Source: Mycobacterium kyorinense
GTDB lineage: Bacteria; Actinomycetota; Actinomycetes; Mycobacteriales; Mycobacteriaceae
NCBI RefSeq assembly: GCF_002101735.1
Contig: NZ_LQPE01000027.1
Coordinates: 18,807-82,806 of the forward strand
DNA length: 64,000 nucleotides
Direction of reading: 5' to 3'
Of the stretch, positions 9,023 to 16,986 are shown piece after piece. The position numbers were made by a program, and so were the translations under genes. The notes under the pieces are model-generated. The model was not told where the DNA came from. It did no database searches and worked only from the letters and a program-made list of their open reading frames with translations. Position 1 is the stretch's first letter; the number at the start of each line of letters is the position of its first letter.

Positions 9023-9457
9023 ATGAAAACGCTCTTAGAGTACTTTTTGAAGTACTTCGACTTGCTGTACCTAGATCCGCGTTATCATATTACCGATTCG
9101 AAGACCCGCGGCCTAGAGGATACTGATGCATCCCTCCGACTTACTAGTCCGATACTCAGTTGGAACTTGACCAATAACCGCGGGCAATTCGAGCTGACCG
9201 TTGCACCTACCGATCGGGCGACGGCGGAAAACTGGTTCTGGGTCTCGCTGGTCAAACAGTACTTGGATGGTGACGACGAGATTGAATACCTCTCTGCCGC
9301 GAAAGAAATCGAATGGCTGCGAAAAAATAGCAGTCGCGTCGAGCAGCTATTTTCTGACAAGTCGGTCGACACCGCATGCGAAACCCTCAGGACATTGCGG
9401 CAATTCAACTCAGATCGGTACTGGACGCGTTGGAGGCAACAGGAGGGGCTCACCTAA
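9023..9457 (+). CDS. Putative immunity protein 1 (paralogue of the next gene)
   Basis: A 144-aa soluble protein starting 2 bp after the toxin stop, with a GGAGG ribosome-binding site inside the toxin's last codons. It has no signal peptide or membrane segment, as expected of a cytosolic immunity protein that binds the toxin tip. It shares its opening (MKTLLEY.LKYFD.LYLDP.Y.IT) and an NWF.....Q.LDG.DE core with the following gene. G+C is clearly lower than in the flanking housekeeping genes and codon third positions are more mixed, which suggests horizontal acquisition. The immunity role is inferred from position; no named Imm family is claimed. Confidence 0.65.
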   Translation: MKTLLEYFLKYFDLLYLDPRYHITDSKTRGLEDTDASLRLTSPILSWNLTNNRGQFELTVAPTDRATAENWFWVSLVKQYLDGDDEIEYLSAAKEIEWLRKNSSRVEQLFSDKSVDTACETLRTLRQFNSDRYWTRWRQQEGLT

Positions 9458-9511
9458 TCGAGGCCCCACTCCTGGGATAATACTTTGGTTCCACCAACGG
9501 GGAGCACCGAA

Positions 9512-9931
9512 ATGAAGACCCTCTTAGAGTTCTATCTGAAGTATTTCGACTTCCTGTATTTGGATCCGCATTATCGCATTACGAATTCCAGGACCGGGGG
9601 TGTTGCAACGATCAACGCCTCATTGACACTCACAGGACCTCTACTTAGTTGGCAGCTCGCTAATGACCGGGGACAGATGCAGTTTTATGTCGCACCAACT
9701 AAGTTGAATGCACCCGAAAACTGGTTCCGCCTCCCGGTAATTCGCCAGCATCTTGATGGGTACGACGAGACGAACAGGGTTCCTGCGGAGGAGACAGTGG
9801 CGTGGATTCGCGATAACCTGGGTCGCATAGAAGATCTGTTCTCAGACTCTTCAGCCGTTCAGTCATGTAAGGCAGTTACTGAACTGGAAAACGCAAATGC
9901 AATTAAGTATTTTGGTCCGCCCAAGACATAG
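9512..9931 (+). CDS. Putative immunity protein 2 (tandem paralogue)
   Basis: A 139-aa soluble protein, homologous over most of its length to the product of 9023-9457 (MKTLLEFYLKYFDFLYLDP, LLSWQLANDRGQ, APENWFRLPVI.QHLDGYDE). The ATG at 9512 is chosen because the shared N-terminus begins there; the upstream ATG at 9485 adds nine residues that the paralogue lacks. The 54 bp before it faintly resemble the 3-prime end of the toxin gene (GGTTCCA..), which would fit duplication of an end-of-toxin plus immunity unit. Base composition is as low in G+C as the preceding gene. It may protect against a related toxin variant met in other strains. Confidence 0.62.
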   Translation: MKTLLEFYLKYFDFLYLDPHYRITNSRTGGVATINASLTLTGPLLSWQLANDRGQMQFYVAPTKLNAPENWFRLPVIRQHLDGYDETNRVPAEETVAWIRDNLGRIEDLFSDSSAVQSCKAVTELENANAIKYFGPPKT

Positions 9932-9932
9932 G

Positions 9933-10151
9933 TCGAGGAAGCCAAGCCACCAGCGGTGCTTCTGGCCCGTTTACGTCATAAACGACCCCACCGCGCTCCC
10001 GTCCGGCTGGCACATCGAGCAATCGCAAGCCGCCCCCTGGTTCCACCAGCCCGGCGGCGGCACACAATACAGAATCATCGCGCCACCCGGAGAAAAGGCG
10101 TCCGTGGACAGGTTGGTTGAGTTCGGTTACCTGAAAGTGGTTGGCAAATGA
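9933..10151 (+). pseudogene. Orphan C-terminal fragment of a TNT-like toxin domain
   Basis: About 65 codons encode the end of a TNT (tuberculosis necrotizing toxin, NAD+ glycohydrolase) type domain: VYVINDPTALPSGWHIE, APWFHQPGGGTQYR (the family's signature), then PPGEKASVDRLVEFGYLKVV and a stop. No usable start codon lies in this frame between the previous gene and the signature; the only in-frame ATG (9897) is inside the previous gene. The N-terminal half of the domain, the linker and any secretion domain are missing. It is therefore a displaced toxin tip or recombination reservoir. It overlaps the next gene by ATGA, keeping the toxin-immunity junction. Confidence 0.7.
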
Positions 10152-10636
10152 CGAATGATTTCAGCCGATTGTGTTCGGCGTGGATTGAATGGACCGGCAT
10201 GCTCCGCATGCCTGGCGTATCAGTCTCGACTGAGTGCGGCGACTGCCAGGTCAGCTTCATCTCCGATGACCAATCTTTTCACCTACGTCAAGATGACAAC
10301 TGGTGGATTGTTGACGAAGTCGACGATCGCAACAAACGCTATAACGCGACCGCTACACTATCCACATTCCAGTTGGCGGAAAAGTACCTCATTTGGAGAT
10401 GGGCCTCGTTTACTCGGAACGCGCTACGGCTAGAAGCCTTCGGGCCTCAATTGTACAAGCAAGGGTACAGCAGCGATGTAAGTTTGGCGCCGGCTGAAAG
10501 TGAATGGCGCGTTGAGTTGCAGTCGTCCGCCGGCAATGCGATTCTGCCTCAATCGGATGCCACGATATTTAGCCATCTGATACTGAAATCGGTGGATGAG
10601 ATTGAAGAGATGGTAATGAATGGCGTCGGTCGATAA
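10148..10636 (+). CDS. IFT-like immunity protein to TNT toxin (Imm61-type)
   Basis: A 162-aa soluble protein whose ATG overlaps the stop of the TNT tip (ATGA at 10148-10151). Position and size fit the immunity factor for TNT, which in M. tuberculosis (IFT, Rv3902c) follows the TNT-bearing gene and inhibits the NADase. Visible features shared with the next gene are SVSTECGDC, FHLRQDDNWWIVDEVDDR and LAEKYLIW. There is no signal peptide. The gene has low G+C and mixed third positions. With no intact cognate toxin in this window it may act as an orphan immunity gene. The family assignment comes from recalled similarity and context. Confidence 0.68.
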   Translation: MTNDFSRLCSAWIEWTGMLRMPGVSVSTECGDCQVSFISDDQSFHLRQDDNWWIVDEVDDRNKRYNATATLSTFQLAEKYLIWRWASFTRNALRLEAFGPQLYKQGYSSDVSLAPAESEWRVELQSSAGNAILPQSDATIFSHLILKSVDEIEEMVMNGVGR

Positions 10637-10716
10637 TAGTGGGAGCTGTAGAAAACCCTCTGGATAGGCGACATCACAGAATTCGTCAGGTGGTGATTCC
10701 TAGGGAGGGCCAATCA

Positions 10717-11190
10717 ATGGTAGATTTCCCGCGCTTATCGGCGAACTGGTACCAATGGGCACCGGGGATTGGTGGCGGCGATATATCCGTCTCGACGGAC
10801 TGCGACGACTGCGAGATCCTATTCGGTTCCGGTGACCATTCGGTACACCTTCGCAATGACCGATCCTGGTGGGTAGTCGATACGGTGGACGACCGTCACC
10901 ACCGACAAAATGCGATTGCTAAGCTGTCGACCTTCGATCTAGCAGAAAAGTACCTAGTCTGGGACTGGGTGACTCTCGCGCGTTCCAGCCTTGCGTCCGG
11001 GTCGTTGGGGGCCGATTTGTACAGGCAGGGTTATGCGCCCGGAGTCGAGGTTTCCGAATTAGGTGATGGACACATTAAAATATGCTTGAATGGCGACTGC
11101 GCTATTTTGATCTCAGGTACCGCAACGATCTTTAGCCACCTCATGTCTAAATCAGTGGATGACATTGAGCAGATCGCTAACAAAGCCTGA
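10717..11190 (+). CDS. Second IFT-like immunity protein
   Basis: A 157-aa paralogue of the preceding protein, with the same block order (SVSTDCDDC, VHLRNDRSWWVVDTVDDR, LAEKYLVW, ATIFSHLMSKSVDDIE). The ATG at 10717 is preceded by a strong AGGGAGG; an in-frame start at 10639 would add 26 residues absent from the paralogue. The 80 bp between the two genes contain no toxin remnant that I can read. Tandem immunity copies with diverged surfaces are typical of polymorphic-toxin loci that collect protection against non-self toxin variants; that role is inferred. Confidence 0.65.
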   Translation: MVDFPRLSANWYQWAPGIGGGDISVSTDCDDCEILFGSGDHSVHLRNDRSWWVVDTVDDRHHRQNAIAKLSTFDLAEKYLVWDWVTLARSSLASGSLGADLYRQGYAPGVEVSELGDGHIKICLNGDCAILISGTATIFSHLMSKSVDDIEQIANKA

Positions 11191-11537
11191 CCCTGGCGTT
11201 CATCTGACGTAGGCATTAGTGGGTGAGATAGATAGATCGCGAAGTGCGGCATCACTTCCGCGGGGGGATGGATTCGGAGAGTCGTTGAATGACGGATATA
11301 CCGCAGCCATCGGAGCCTGACCCACTCTAACCTGACTTGGCTCACGTTTCGCGGCATCGAGTAATTGCAGTCGAGTTGACCTGCTGGTTTGTGGTTGGGA
11401 TCGGCGAAATTTGCGCACTAAGTTTCCGGTCGTGGGCTGCGCTCGTGGCCGATGTGCGCACCTTCAATCTGCCAGGGCTGGCCGGACCCAGCGGAGATTC
11501 CTCCAGACTCGCGACGGGTGCCCGCGTCGAGAGTCGA
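11191..11537 (+). other. Intergenic stretch with one arm of a dispersed repeat
   Basis: About 350 bases without a supportable gene. They mark the end of the toxin/immunity cluster and contain the 23-bp repeat at 11308-11330, with TGACTTGGCTCA just to its right (11333-11344). Open frames here are short and lack family resemblance. Confidence 0.6.
11308..11330 (+). repeat. 23-bp direct repeat, copy 1
   Basis: The core CATCGGAGCCTGACC followed by CACTCTAA matches the copy at 13252-13274 with one mismatch. The 11-bp sequence next to it here (GACTTGGCTCA) recurs inverted next to copy 2. Confidence 0.65.
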
Positions 11538-12041
11538 TCAGGCGACGGCTCGGGTTGCGGTGGCTGCGACCATCGCACGGGCGACCTTGGCGGCGTTGGC
11601 GAGCCCGAATCTCGACAGGCCGAAACGGACGATCGCGGGCGCATCCCGCAGCGAGAGAGCAAGCGGCGCCAGCTGGGCGCTATCGAAGTAGACGTCGTCG
11701 CGGCTGAACTTGCCGTCGCGGATCAGCACGTAATCCAGGCCGTAGGAATCGATGCTGGCGTGTGCCCCGATGAGGCCGCCGCGCATATTCCAGAAGATGA
11801 TGCCGCCGTCGACATCGGCGAACGGCTGGATCGCGGTGACCGTCCAGGCCATGTCGAAGCGCCGAAACACCGCGGCCGCGTGTCGGCGGACCGCGTCGAT
11901 CCCGTGCAGTTCACGGCCCGTGCTGAAGTCGCGATACATGATGTCATCCGTGTAGAGCTCCATCGCGGCGTCGAGATCGCGCTCGTTCCAGGTCTTCTCG
12001 ATCCGCGCGGTCAGATCGTCCAGTATCGGATTGCTGCTCAC
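11538..12041 (-). CDS. SnoaL-like / NTF2-fold protein
   Basis: A 167-aa protein with the SnoaL-like layout: an N-terminal helix (ILDDLTARIEKTWNERDLDAAMELY), YTDDIMYRDFSTGRELHG, and strands ending in IIFWNMRGG and DYVLIRDGKFSRDDVYFD. NTF2-fold members are small cytosolic isomerases, hydratases or polyketide cyclases; no substrate can be named. The GTG at 12041 is chosen because the domain starts right after it and longer readings run into the divergent regulator. The gene faces away from the AraC-type regulator 94 bp to the right, which probably controls it. Both lie between two copies of a 23-bp direct repeat. Confidence 0.72.
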   Translation of the reverse strand: MSSNPILDDLTARIEKTWNERDLDAAMELYTDDIMYRDFSTGRELHGIDAVRRHAAAVFRRFDMAWTVTAIQPFADVDGGIIFWNMRGGLIGAHASIDSYGLDYVLIRDGKFSRDDVYFDSAQLAPLALSLRDAPAIVRFGLSRFGLANAAKVARAMVAATATRAVA

Positions 12042-12135
12042 GAACTCCGATGGTACGACCGGCCCAGCCGGCAGAGTTACGGCATTTCCGTCAACTCCGT
12101 AGTCAAATGCGACACGTTCACCGACAATCGAGGCC

Positions 12136-13107
12136 GTGAGCCTGCTCGTCGTCGTCGCCCCGCACACGGCCATCGCGACCAGCGTCGCCATCGCCCGCGA
12201 CCTGTTGTGGATGGCCTGCCGCGAACGGTCCGCCGCCGACCGTGACCGCGTGGTGACCGCGACGACAGACGGCGGCCCGGTCGAATGCGGCGGCGCGGTA
12301 ACGATTTCCGCTGATTGCGCGCTCGCCGACCTCGGCGACTGCGCCCTGGTGTGGGTGGCCGGGTTCTGGCAGCCGCCCGAGCGGGCGATCGAGCAGAACA
12401 CGGCCCTGCTGGCGTGGCTGACCCGGCAACACGAATCCGGCGCGATCATCGCCGGCCACGGCCCGGCAACGATGCTGCTCGCGGCGGCGGGCCTGCTCGA
12501 CCACGGCGCCGCCACCACCTATGCCAGGCAAGCCGACGACTTCGCCCGCCGCTACCCGAACGTCGACCTGCGCCCCAGCCGCGCCATCACCGAAGCCGCC
12601 GGCACGTACTGCGCGGTCGGCATCAACTCCGGCTGCGACCTGCTCGTCACCGTCATCGCACGGCTCTACGGCGGCGAGATCGCCGCAAGGGTGGCCGCGT
12701 CCGCACTCGTCGACATCCAACGCACCTACCGGATCGCGACTGTGGCGTTCGACGGCCAGAAATATCACCGCGACCACGACGTGCTGGAGATGCAGCGACT
12801 GCTCGAAACCAGATACCACCAGCCGCTCACCGTCGCTACGCTCGCCGATCGTTTCCACATGAGTCCACGAACCCTGACCCGCCGATTCAAAGCCGCGACC
12901 GGCGAACTACCCAGCCAATACCTGCAACGGGTGCGGGTCGAGGCCGCCAAGGACCTGCTGCGCAACGACAACACCACCATCACCGACATCGCCAGCCAGG
13001 TCGGCTACGCCGACGTCGGCGCGTTCTCCCACGTGTTCGCCAAACACGCCGGATTCCGCCCCGGCGAGTTCAGGCAAGCGACATCGACAACGCCGCTCAA
13101 CCGGTGA
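12136..13107 (+). CDS. AraC-family regulator with DJ-1/PfpI-like sensor domain
   Basis: A 323-aa GlxA-type regulator. Residues 1 to about 180 form a DJ-1/PfpI-like fold (the AAAGLLDHGAATTYARQADDF stretch is typical), and residues about 215-320 carry the double AraC HTH (LADRFHMSPRTLTRRF and ITDIASQVGYADVGAFSHVF). The usual nucleophile cysteine before the GLLD helix is replaced by AGHGPAT, so the domain is a sensor rather than an enzyme. It starts at GTG 12136, divergent from the SnoaL-like gene; the 94-bp gap is the likely shared operator region. The ligand is unknown. Confidence 0.85.
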   Translation: MSLLVVVAPHTAIATSVAIARDLLWMACRERSAADRDRVVTATTDGGPVECGGAVTISADCALADLGDCALVWVAGFWQPPERAIEQNTALLAWLTRQHESGAIIAGHGPATMLLAAAGLLDHGAATTYARQADDFARRYPNVDLRPSRAITEAAGTYCAVGINSGCDLLVTVIARLYGGEIAARVAASALVDIQRTYRIATVAFDGQKYHRDHDVLEMQRLLETRYHQPLTVATLADRFHMSPRTLTRRFKAATGELPSQYLQRVRVEAAKDLLRNDNTTITDIASQVGYADVGAFSHVFAKHAGFRPGEFRQATSTTPLNR

Positions 13108-13251
13108 GGCCGCAGCCTCAACGACACCCATCAATCAGTACCAAGCGCTCGCAGCCGAATGACGTGTCCGTCGATCCGGAATTCTCGTGTCCACTGGCCC
13201 AGAAATCCCACTGAACGTTGACAGGTGTGCACTAAATTGAGCCAAGTCGGG

Positions 13252-13274
13252 CATCGGAGCCTGACCGACTCTAA
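13252..13274 (+). repeat. 23-bp direct repeat, copy 2
   Basis: Same core as 11308-11330 with a single G/C mismatch. It is preceded at 13238-13248 by TGAGCCAAGTC, the reverse complement of the sequence that follows copy 1. It lies just downstream of the stop of the glycerophosphodiesterase gene. Confidence 0.65.
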
Positions 13275-13277
13275 GCC

Positions 13278-14165
13278 TTAGTAACTGGGCGGCAGTGGCA
13301 TGCCGAAATCGGCCATCACCGCACGCAACGCCGCAGGATCGTCGGTGATGATGCCGTCGACACCGTCGCCGATCTGTTGGCGCATGGTCGCGGTGTCGTT
13401 GATGGTCCACGGAAGTACCTTGAGCCCCAACGCATGTGCCCGGTCCACGAATGGCTTGTCGACCAGCGAGTACGCGGGCGAGACGATGCCGGCGCCGACC
13501 ATCCTGGCGGCGATCAGCGGATCCCCGACGACGGCGGGGTTGATTCCGGCCAGCCACGGTGAATCCGGGCGCCAGGTGGTTTGATTCCATAACGTCACAA
13601 CGGGAATCGACGGCTCCGCCTGACGCACCAACGGCAGCGTTCGCCAGTCGAAGCTTTGTATCTCGACGCGGTCGGTCTTGCCCGCGGCCCGGACTGCGGC
13701 AAGGATCACGTCGACGAACTCCTGCGGGCCGGCGGTCGCCGACGGCTGCTCGGGGTCGACTTTGGTTTCGATGTCGTAGCGGACATCGGCGCGATAGGAG
13801 TCGGTGAGCGCGAAGATCTCCGGCAGCGTCGCGATCCGGTCGCCGCAGTCGAGCGTGTGGATCTGGGCGAGGGTCAGCTCGTGCACCAGCTTTCCGACGT
13901 AGGGATACTCCGGGTCGGCGTCCAAGGCGGGCCGGGTGTCGGTGCACTTTGCCAGCTGCATGTCCTGGTCATGCCACACCACCGGCTGGTGGTCTTTGGT
14001 GATGCCGATGTCGAATTCCAAAGTGCTGACGCCGATTTCGAGCGCAGCGGCGGCGCCGCGATGCGCCACCACGTCGAAGCCGGATTGTTGTGCGACGGCG
14101 GTCGGTTGCGGGCCGAGAACAACAACGGCCACCAGCGCAACCAGCGCGCGCAGCCGGGACGGCAT
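13278..14165 (-). CDS. Secreted glycerophosphodiester phosphodiesterase with shortened active-site region
   Basis: A 295-aa GDPD-family protein with an N-terminal signal peptide (hydrophobic stretch to TAVAQQ, likely cleaved there). Family motifs seen are VAHRG, LEFDIGITKD (metal-binding Glu/Asp), VVWHD (catalytic His) and DIETKVDP. The normal PENT-containing segment between HRG and the E-x-D motif is missing: only about a dozen residues separate them where two dozen are usual. Activity is therefore uncertain. It lies 4 bp downstream of rlmB on the same strand and may be expressed from that operon. Known GDPDs cleave glycerophosphodiesters to glycerol-3-phosphate. Confidence 0.82.
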   Translation of the reverse strand: MPSRLRALVALVAVVVLGPQPTAVAQQSGFDVVAHRGAAAALEIGVSTLEFDIGITKDHQPVVWHDQDMQLAKCTDTRPALDADPEYPYVGKLVHELTLAQIHTLDCGDRIATLPEIFALTDSYRADVRYDIETKVDPEQPSATAGPQEFVDVILAAVRAAGKTDRVEIQSFDWRTLPLVRQAEPSIPVVTLWNQTTWRPDSPWLAGINPAVVGDPLIAARMVGAGIVSPAYSLVDKPFVDRAHALGLKVLPWTINDTATMRQQIGDGVDGIITDDPAALRAVMADFGMPLPPSY

Positions 14166-14169
14166 CCCG

Positions 14170-15102
14170 TTAATGCCTGCGCTGGCGGGCGATTTCGGCG
14201 AGCACCACCCCGGCGGCCACCGAGGCATTCAGCGACTCGGCCGGGCCGGCCATCGGGATCGACACCACCGCGTCGCAGTTTTCCCGCACCAGCCGGGAGA
14301 GCCCCTTGCCCTCCGATCCGACCACCACGGCCACCGGGCCGGTGCCGTCGAGGTCGTCGAGCGCGGTGTCGCCGTCGGCGTCCAGCCCGACCAGCTGCAC
14401 ACCTTGGCCGGCCCAATCCTTCAGTGTGCGAGTAAGATTCGTGGCCCGCGCAATGGGAACTCGAGCCGCCGCGCCCGCGCTGGTCCGCCATGCCACCGCC
14501 GTCACCGAGGCCGAGCGCCGCTGCGGGATCAGCACGCCATGCCCGGCGAACGCCGCGACCGACCGCACGATCGCACCCAGGTTGCGCGGGTCGGAGATGT
14601 TGTCCAGCGCGACCAGCAGCGCGGGCGGGGATTCCATCGCCGCCGCAAGCAGGTCGTCGGGATGGGCATAGTCGTAGGGCGGAACCTGCAGCGCGATGCC
14701 CTGATGCAGACCGTTGGTTGTTATCCGGTCCAGGTCGGCGCGCGGCACCTCGAGGATCGGGATTCCGGAATCGGCTGCGCGAGTGACGGATTCGGTGAGC
14801 CGCTCGTCGGCCTGGGCGCCGAGCGCAACATACAGAGCGGTCGCCGGCACACCGGCCCGCAGACATTCCAGCACCGGGTTGCGGCCGAGCACTGTCTCGG
14901 TGGTGTCCTCGGTGCGTTTGGTCTGGCGGCGCTGCTGGGCGCGAAGCCGCTTGGCGGCGGGATGGTTGGGCCGCATATGCGCCGGCGGCGTTGCGCCGCG
15001 ACCCTCCAGCCCGCGCCGGCGCACACCGCCGGAGCCGACGGTGGGGCCCTTCTTGGTGCCGGGTTTGCGAACCGCGCCGCGGCGCCGCGAATTACCGGGC
15101 AT
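14170..15102 (-). CDS. rlmB: 23S rRNA (guanosine-2'-O-)-methyltransferase RlmB
   Basis: A 310-aa SpoU/TrmH-family methyltransferase. The first 65 residues are basic and low-complexity, then a substrate-binding domain starts at [14 protein letters not shown]. The SPOUT knot domain carries the three motifs [29 protein letters not shown] and [19 protein letters not shown]. It methylates a conserved guanosine in the peptidyl-transferase region of 23S rRNA. It overlaps cysS by 11 bases in a head-to-tail operon and corresponds to Rv3579c. The gene boundary also marks the end of the accessory region. Confidence 0.93.
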   Translation of the reverse strand: MPGNSRRRGAVRKPGTKKGPTVGSGGVRRRGLEGRGATPPAHMRPNHPAAKRLRAQQRRQTKRTEDTTETVLGRNPVLECLRAGVPATALYVALGAQADERLTESVTRAADSGIPILEVPRADLDRITTNGLHQGIALQVPPYDYAHPDDLLAAAMESPPALLVALDNISDPRNLGAIVRSVAAFAGHGVLIPQRRSASVTAVAWRTSAGAAARVPIARATNLTRTLKDWAGQGVQLVGLDADGDTALDDLDGTGPVAVVVGSEGKGLSRLVRENCDAVVSIPMAGPAESLNASVAAGVVLAEIARQRRH

Positions 15103-16504
15103 CGGCGTCGGTCCCCAGCGACCACTGCGGCCCGTCGGCGGTGTCGGTGACCTCGATGCCGGCGTCCTTGAGCCGGTTGCGGATCTCGTCGGCCAGCGCC
15201 CAGTCCCGCTGCTCGCGGGCCTTTTCGCGGCGCTCCAGCTCGGAGCGCACCAGGACGTCGAGGGCGGCCAGTGCGGCAGACGTCTCGTCGTGCGACTCCC
15301 ACCGCTCGTCGAGCGGGTCGCAGCCGAGGATGCCCATCATCGCGCGGAGGGAGGCGGCGTGAGCCAGTGCGCCCTCGTGGTCACCGGCGTCGAGCGCCCG
15401 GTTGCCTTCCGCGCGGGCGTGGTGCACCTCGGCCAGCGCGATCGGCACCGCGAGATCGTCGTCGAGCGCTTCGGCGAACCGCTCGGTCCACTGCCCGGGC
15501 ATGACGGCACCAACCCGGTTGCGCACCCGGTGCAGGAAGTCCTCGATGCCCACGTAGGCGTTGACCGCGTCCTGTAGGGCGGTCTCGGAGAATTCCAGCA
15601 TCGAGCGGTAGTGGGCGCTGCCGAGGTAGTAGCGCAGCTCGGCTGCCCGCACCCGCTGCAGGATTGCCGGGATGGCCAGCACGTTGCCCAGCGACTTGCT
15701 CATCTTCTCGCCGCCCATGGTGACCCAGCCGTTGTGCAACCAGTAGCGGGCGAACCCGTCGCCGGCCGCGCGGCTCTGCGCGATCTCGTTCTCGTGGTGC
15801 GGGAACACCAAATCCATTCCGCCGCAATGGATGTCGAATTCGGGGCCGAGGTACTCGTGGGCCATGGCCACGCATTCGGTGTGCCAGCCGGGCCGCCCGC
15901 GACCCCATGGGGTCGGCCACGACGGCTCGCCGGGCTTGGCGCCCTTCCACAGCGTGAAGTCGCGCTGATCGCGCTTGCCGGTCGCCACGCCCTCACCCTG
16001 GTGGACGTCGTCGATCTTGTGGCCGGACAGCTGGCCGTAGTCGGGGTAGCTCAGCACGTCGAAGTACACGTCGCCGTTGCCCGTATATGCATGGCCGGTG
16101 CAGATCAGCCGCTCGATCAAGTCGATCATCTGGGTGATGTGCCCGGTGGCGCGGGGTTCCGCCGACGGCGGCAAGACACCCAGCGCGTCGTAGGCGGCGG
16201 TGAACGCCCGCTCGTAGGTGGCGGCCCATTCCCACCAGGGCCGGCCAGCGGCGGCAGCCTTGTTGAGGATCTTGTCGTCGATGTCGGTGACGTTGCGGAT
16301 GAAGGCGACGTCGTAGCCGCGGGCCATGAGCCAGCGGCGCAGGATGTCGAAGGCCACGCCGCTGCGGACATGGCCGATGTGCGGCAGGCCCTGCACGGTG
16401 GCGCCGCAGAGATAGATCGACACGTGGCCGGGCCGCAGCGGGACGAAATCACGCACGGCGCCGGCCGCCGTGTCGTGTAGCCGTAGCTGGGCGCGATCGG
16501 TCAC
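15092..16504 (-). CDS. cysS: Cysteinyl-tRNA synthetase
   Basis: A 470-aa class I synthetase. The HIGH motif appears as HIGHVRSG near residue 42 and KMSKS as EKMSKSLGN near 270. Zinc ligands are visible as the cysteine in YLCGATV and in [20 protein letters not shown]. The C-terminal DALR-type domain is intact. Length is normal for the family. It charges tRNA-Cys and lies in the conserved ispD-ispF-cysS-rlmB cluster, 11 bp downstream of ispF. Confidence 0.96.
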   Translation of the reverse strand: MTDRAQLRLHDTAAGAVRDFVPLRPGHVSIYLCGATVQGLPHIGHVRSGVAFDILRRWLMARGYDVAFIRNVTDIDDKILNKAAAAGRPWWEWAATYERAFTAAYDALGVLPPSAEPRATGHITQMIDLIERLICTGHAYTGNGDVYFDVLSYPDYGQLSGHKIDDVHQGEGVATGKRDQRDFTLWKGAKPGEPSWPTPWGRGRPGWHTECVAMAHEYLGPEFDIHCGGMDLVFPHHENEIAQSRAAGDGFARYWLHNGWVTMGGEKMSKSLGNVLAIPAILQRVRAAELRYYLGSAHYRSMLEFSETALQDAVNAYVGIEDFLHRVRNRVGAVMPGQWTERFAEALDDDLAVPIALAEVHHARAEGNRALDAGDHEGALAHAASLRAMMGILGCDPLDERWESHDETSAALAALDVLVRSELERREKAREQRDWALADEIRNRLKDAGIEVTDTADGPQWSLGTDADAR

Positions 16505-16515
16505 GACGTGCCAGC

Positions 16516-16986
16516 TTACCGGGCTACTACCAGCGCCGTTGCTATGGCCGCAAGGCCCTCGCCGCGGCCGGTGAGGCCCAGGCCGTCGGTGGTGGTGGCC
16601 GACACCGACACCGGCGCGCCCAGCAGCCCGGACAGCAGCTCCTGCGCCTCGCCGCGGCGCGGGCCGACTTTCGGCCGGTTTCCGATGACTTGGACAGCGG
16701 CGTTACCGAGCCGCCACCCTTCGGATCCGATGAGCTCGGCGACGTGGCGCAGCATGTCGGCGCCGCTGACGTCGGCCCAGCGGGGGTCGTCGACACCGAA
16801 GACGCTGCCGATGTCGCCGAGCCCCGCCGCGGACAACAGTGCGTCGCACAGCGCGTGTGCGGCGACGTCGCCGTCGGAGTGCCCGGCACAGCCGTCGGCG
16901 TCGGGAAAAAACAGGCCCAGCAGCCAGCACGGCCGGCCCCGCTCGATCGGGTGAACATCGGTGCCCAGACCGATCCGGACGTTCAT
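16516..16986 (-). CDS. ispF: 2-C-methyl-D-erythritol 2,4-cyclodiphosphate synthase
   Basis: A 156-aa enzyme of the non-mevalonate (MEP) isoprenoid pathway. The metal-binding motif [10 protein letters not shown] near residue 10 and [17 protein letters not shown] near 40 are complete, as is the C-terminal [17 protein letters not shown]. It forms the cyclic diphosphate from CDP-ME 2-phosphate. Its ATG overlaps the stop of ispD (ATGA), which indicates coupled translation of two steps of the same pathway. Confidence 0.96.
   Translation of the reverse strand: MNVRIGLGTDVHPIERGRPCWLLGLFFPDADGCAGHSDGDVAAHALCDALLSAAGLGDIGSVFGVDDPRWADVSGADMLRHVAELIGSEGWRLGNAAVQVIGNRPKVGPRRGEAQELLSGLLGAPVSVSATTTDGLGLTGRGEGLAAIATALVVAR

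Noticed and set aside
9897..10151. ATG at 9897 as the start of an 84-aa TNT-tip protein
   Set aside because: It lies inside the 3-prime end of the previous gene and the added residues do not resemble a TNT domain; the region reads better as a fragment without a start.
11538..12518. Long minus-strand reading extending the SnoaL gene to 326 residues
   Set aside because: The extra N-terminus is antisense to the AraC-type gene and lacks domain similarity; the NTF2 fold starts after the GTG at 12041.
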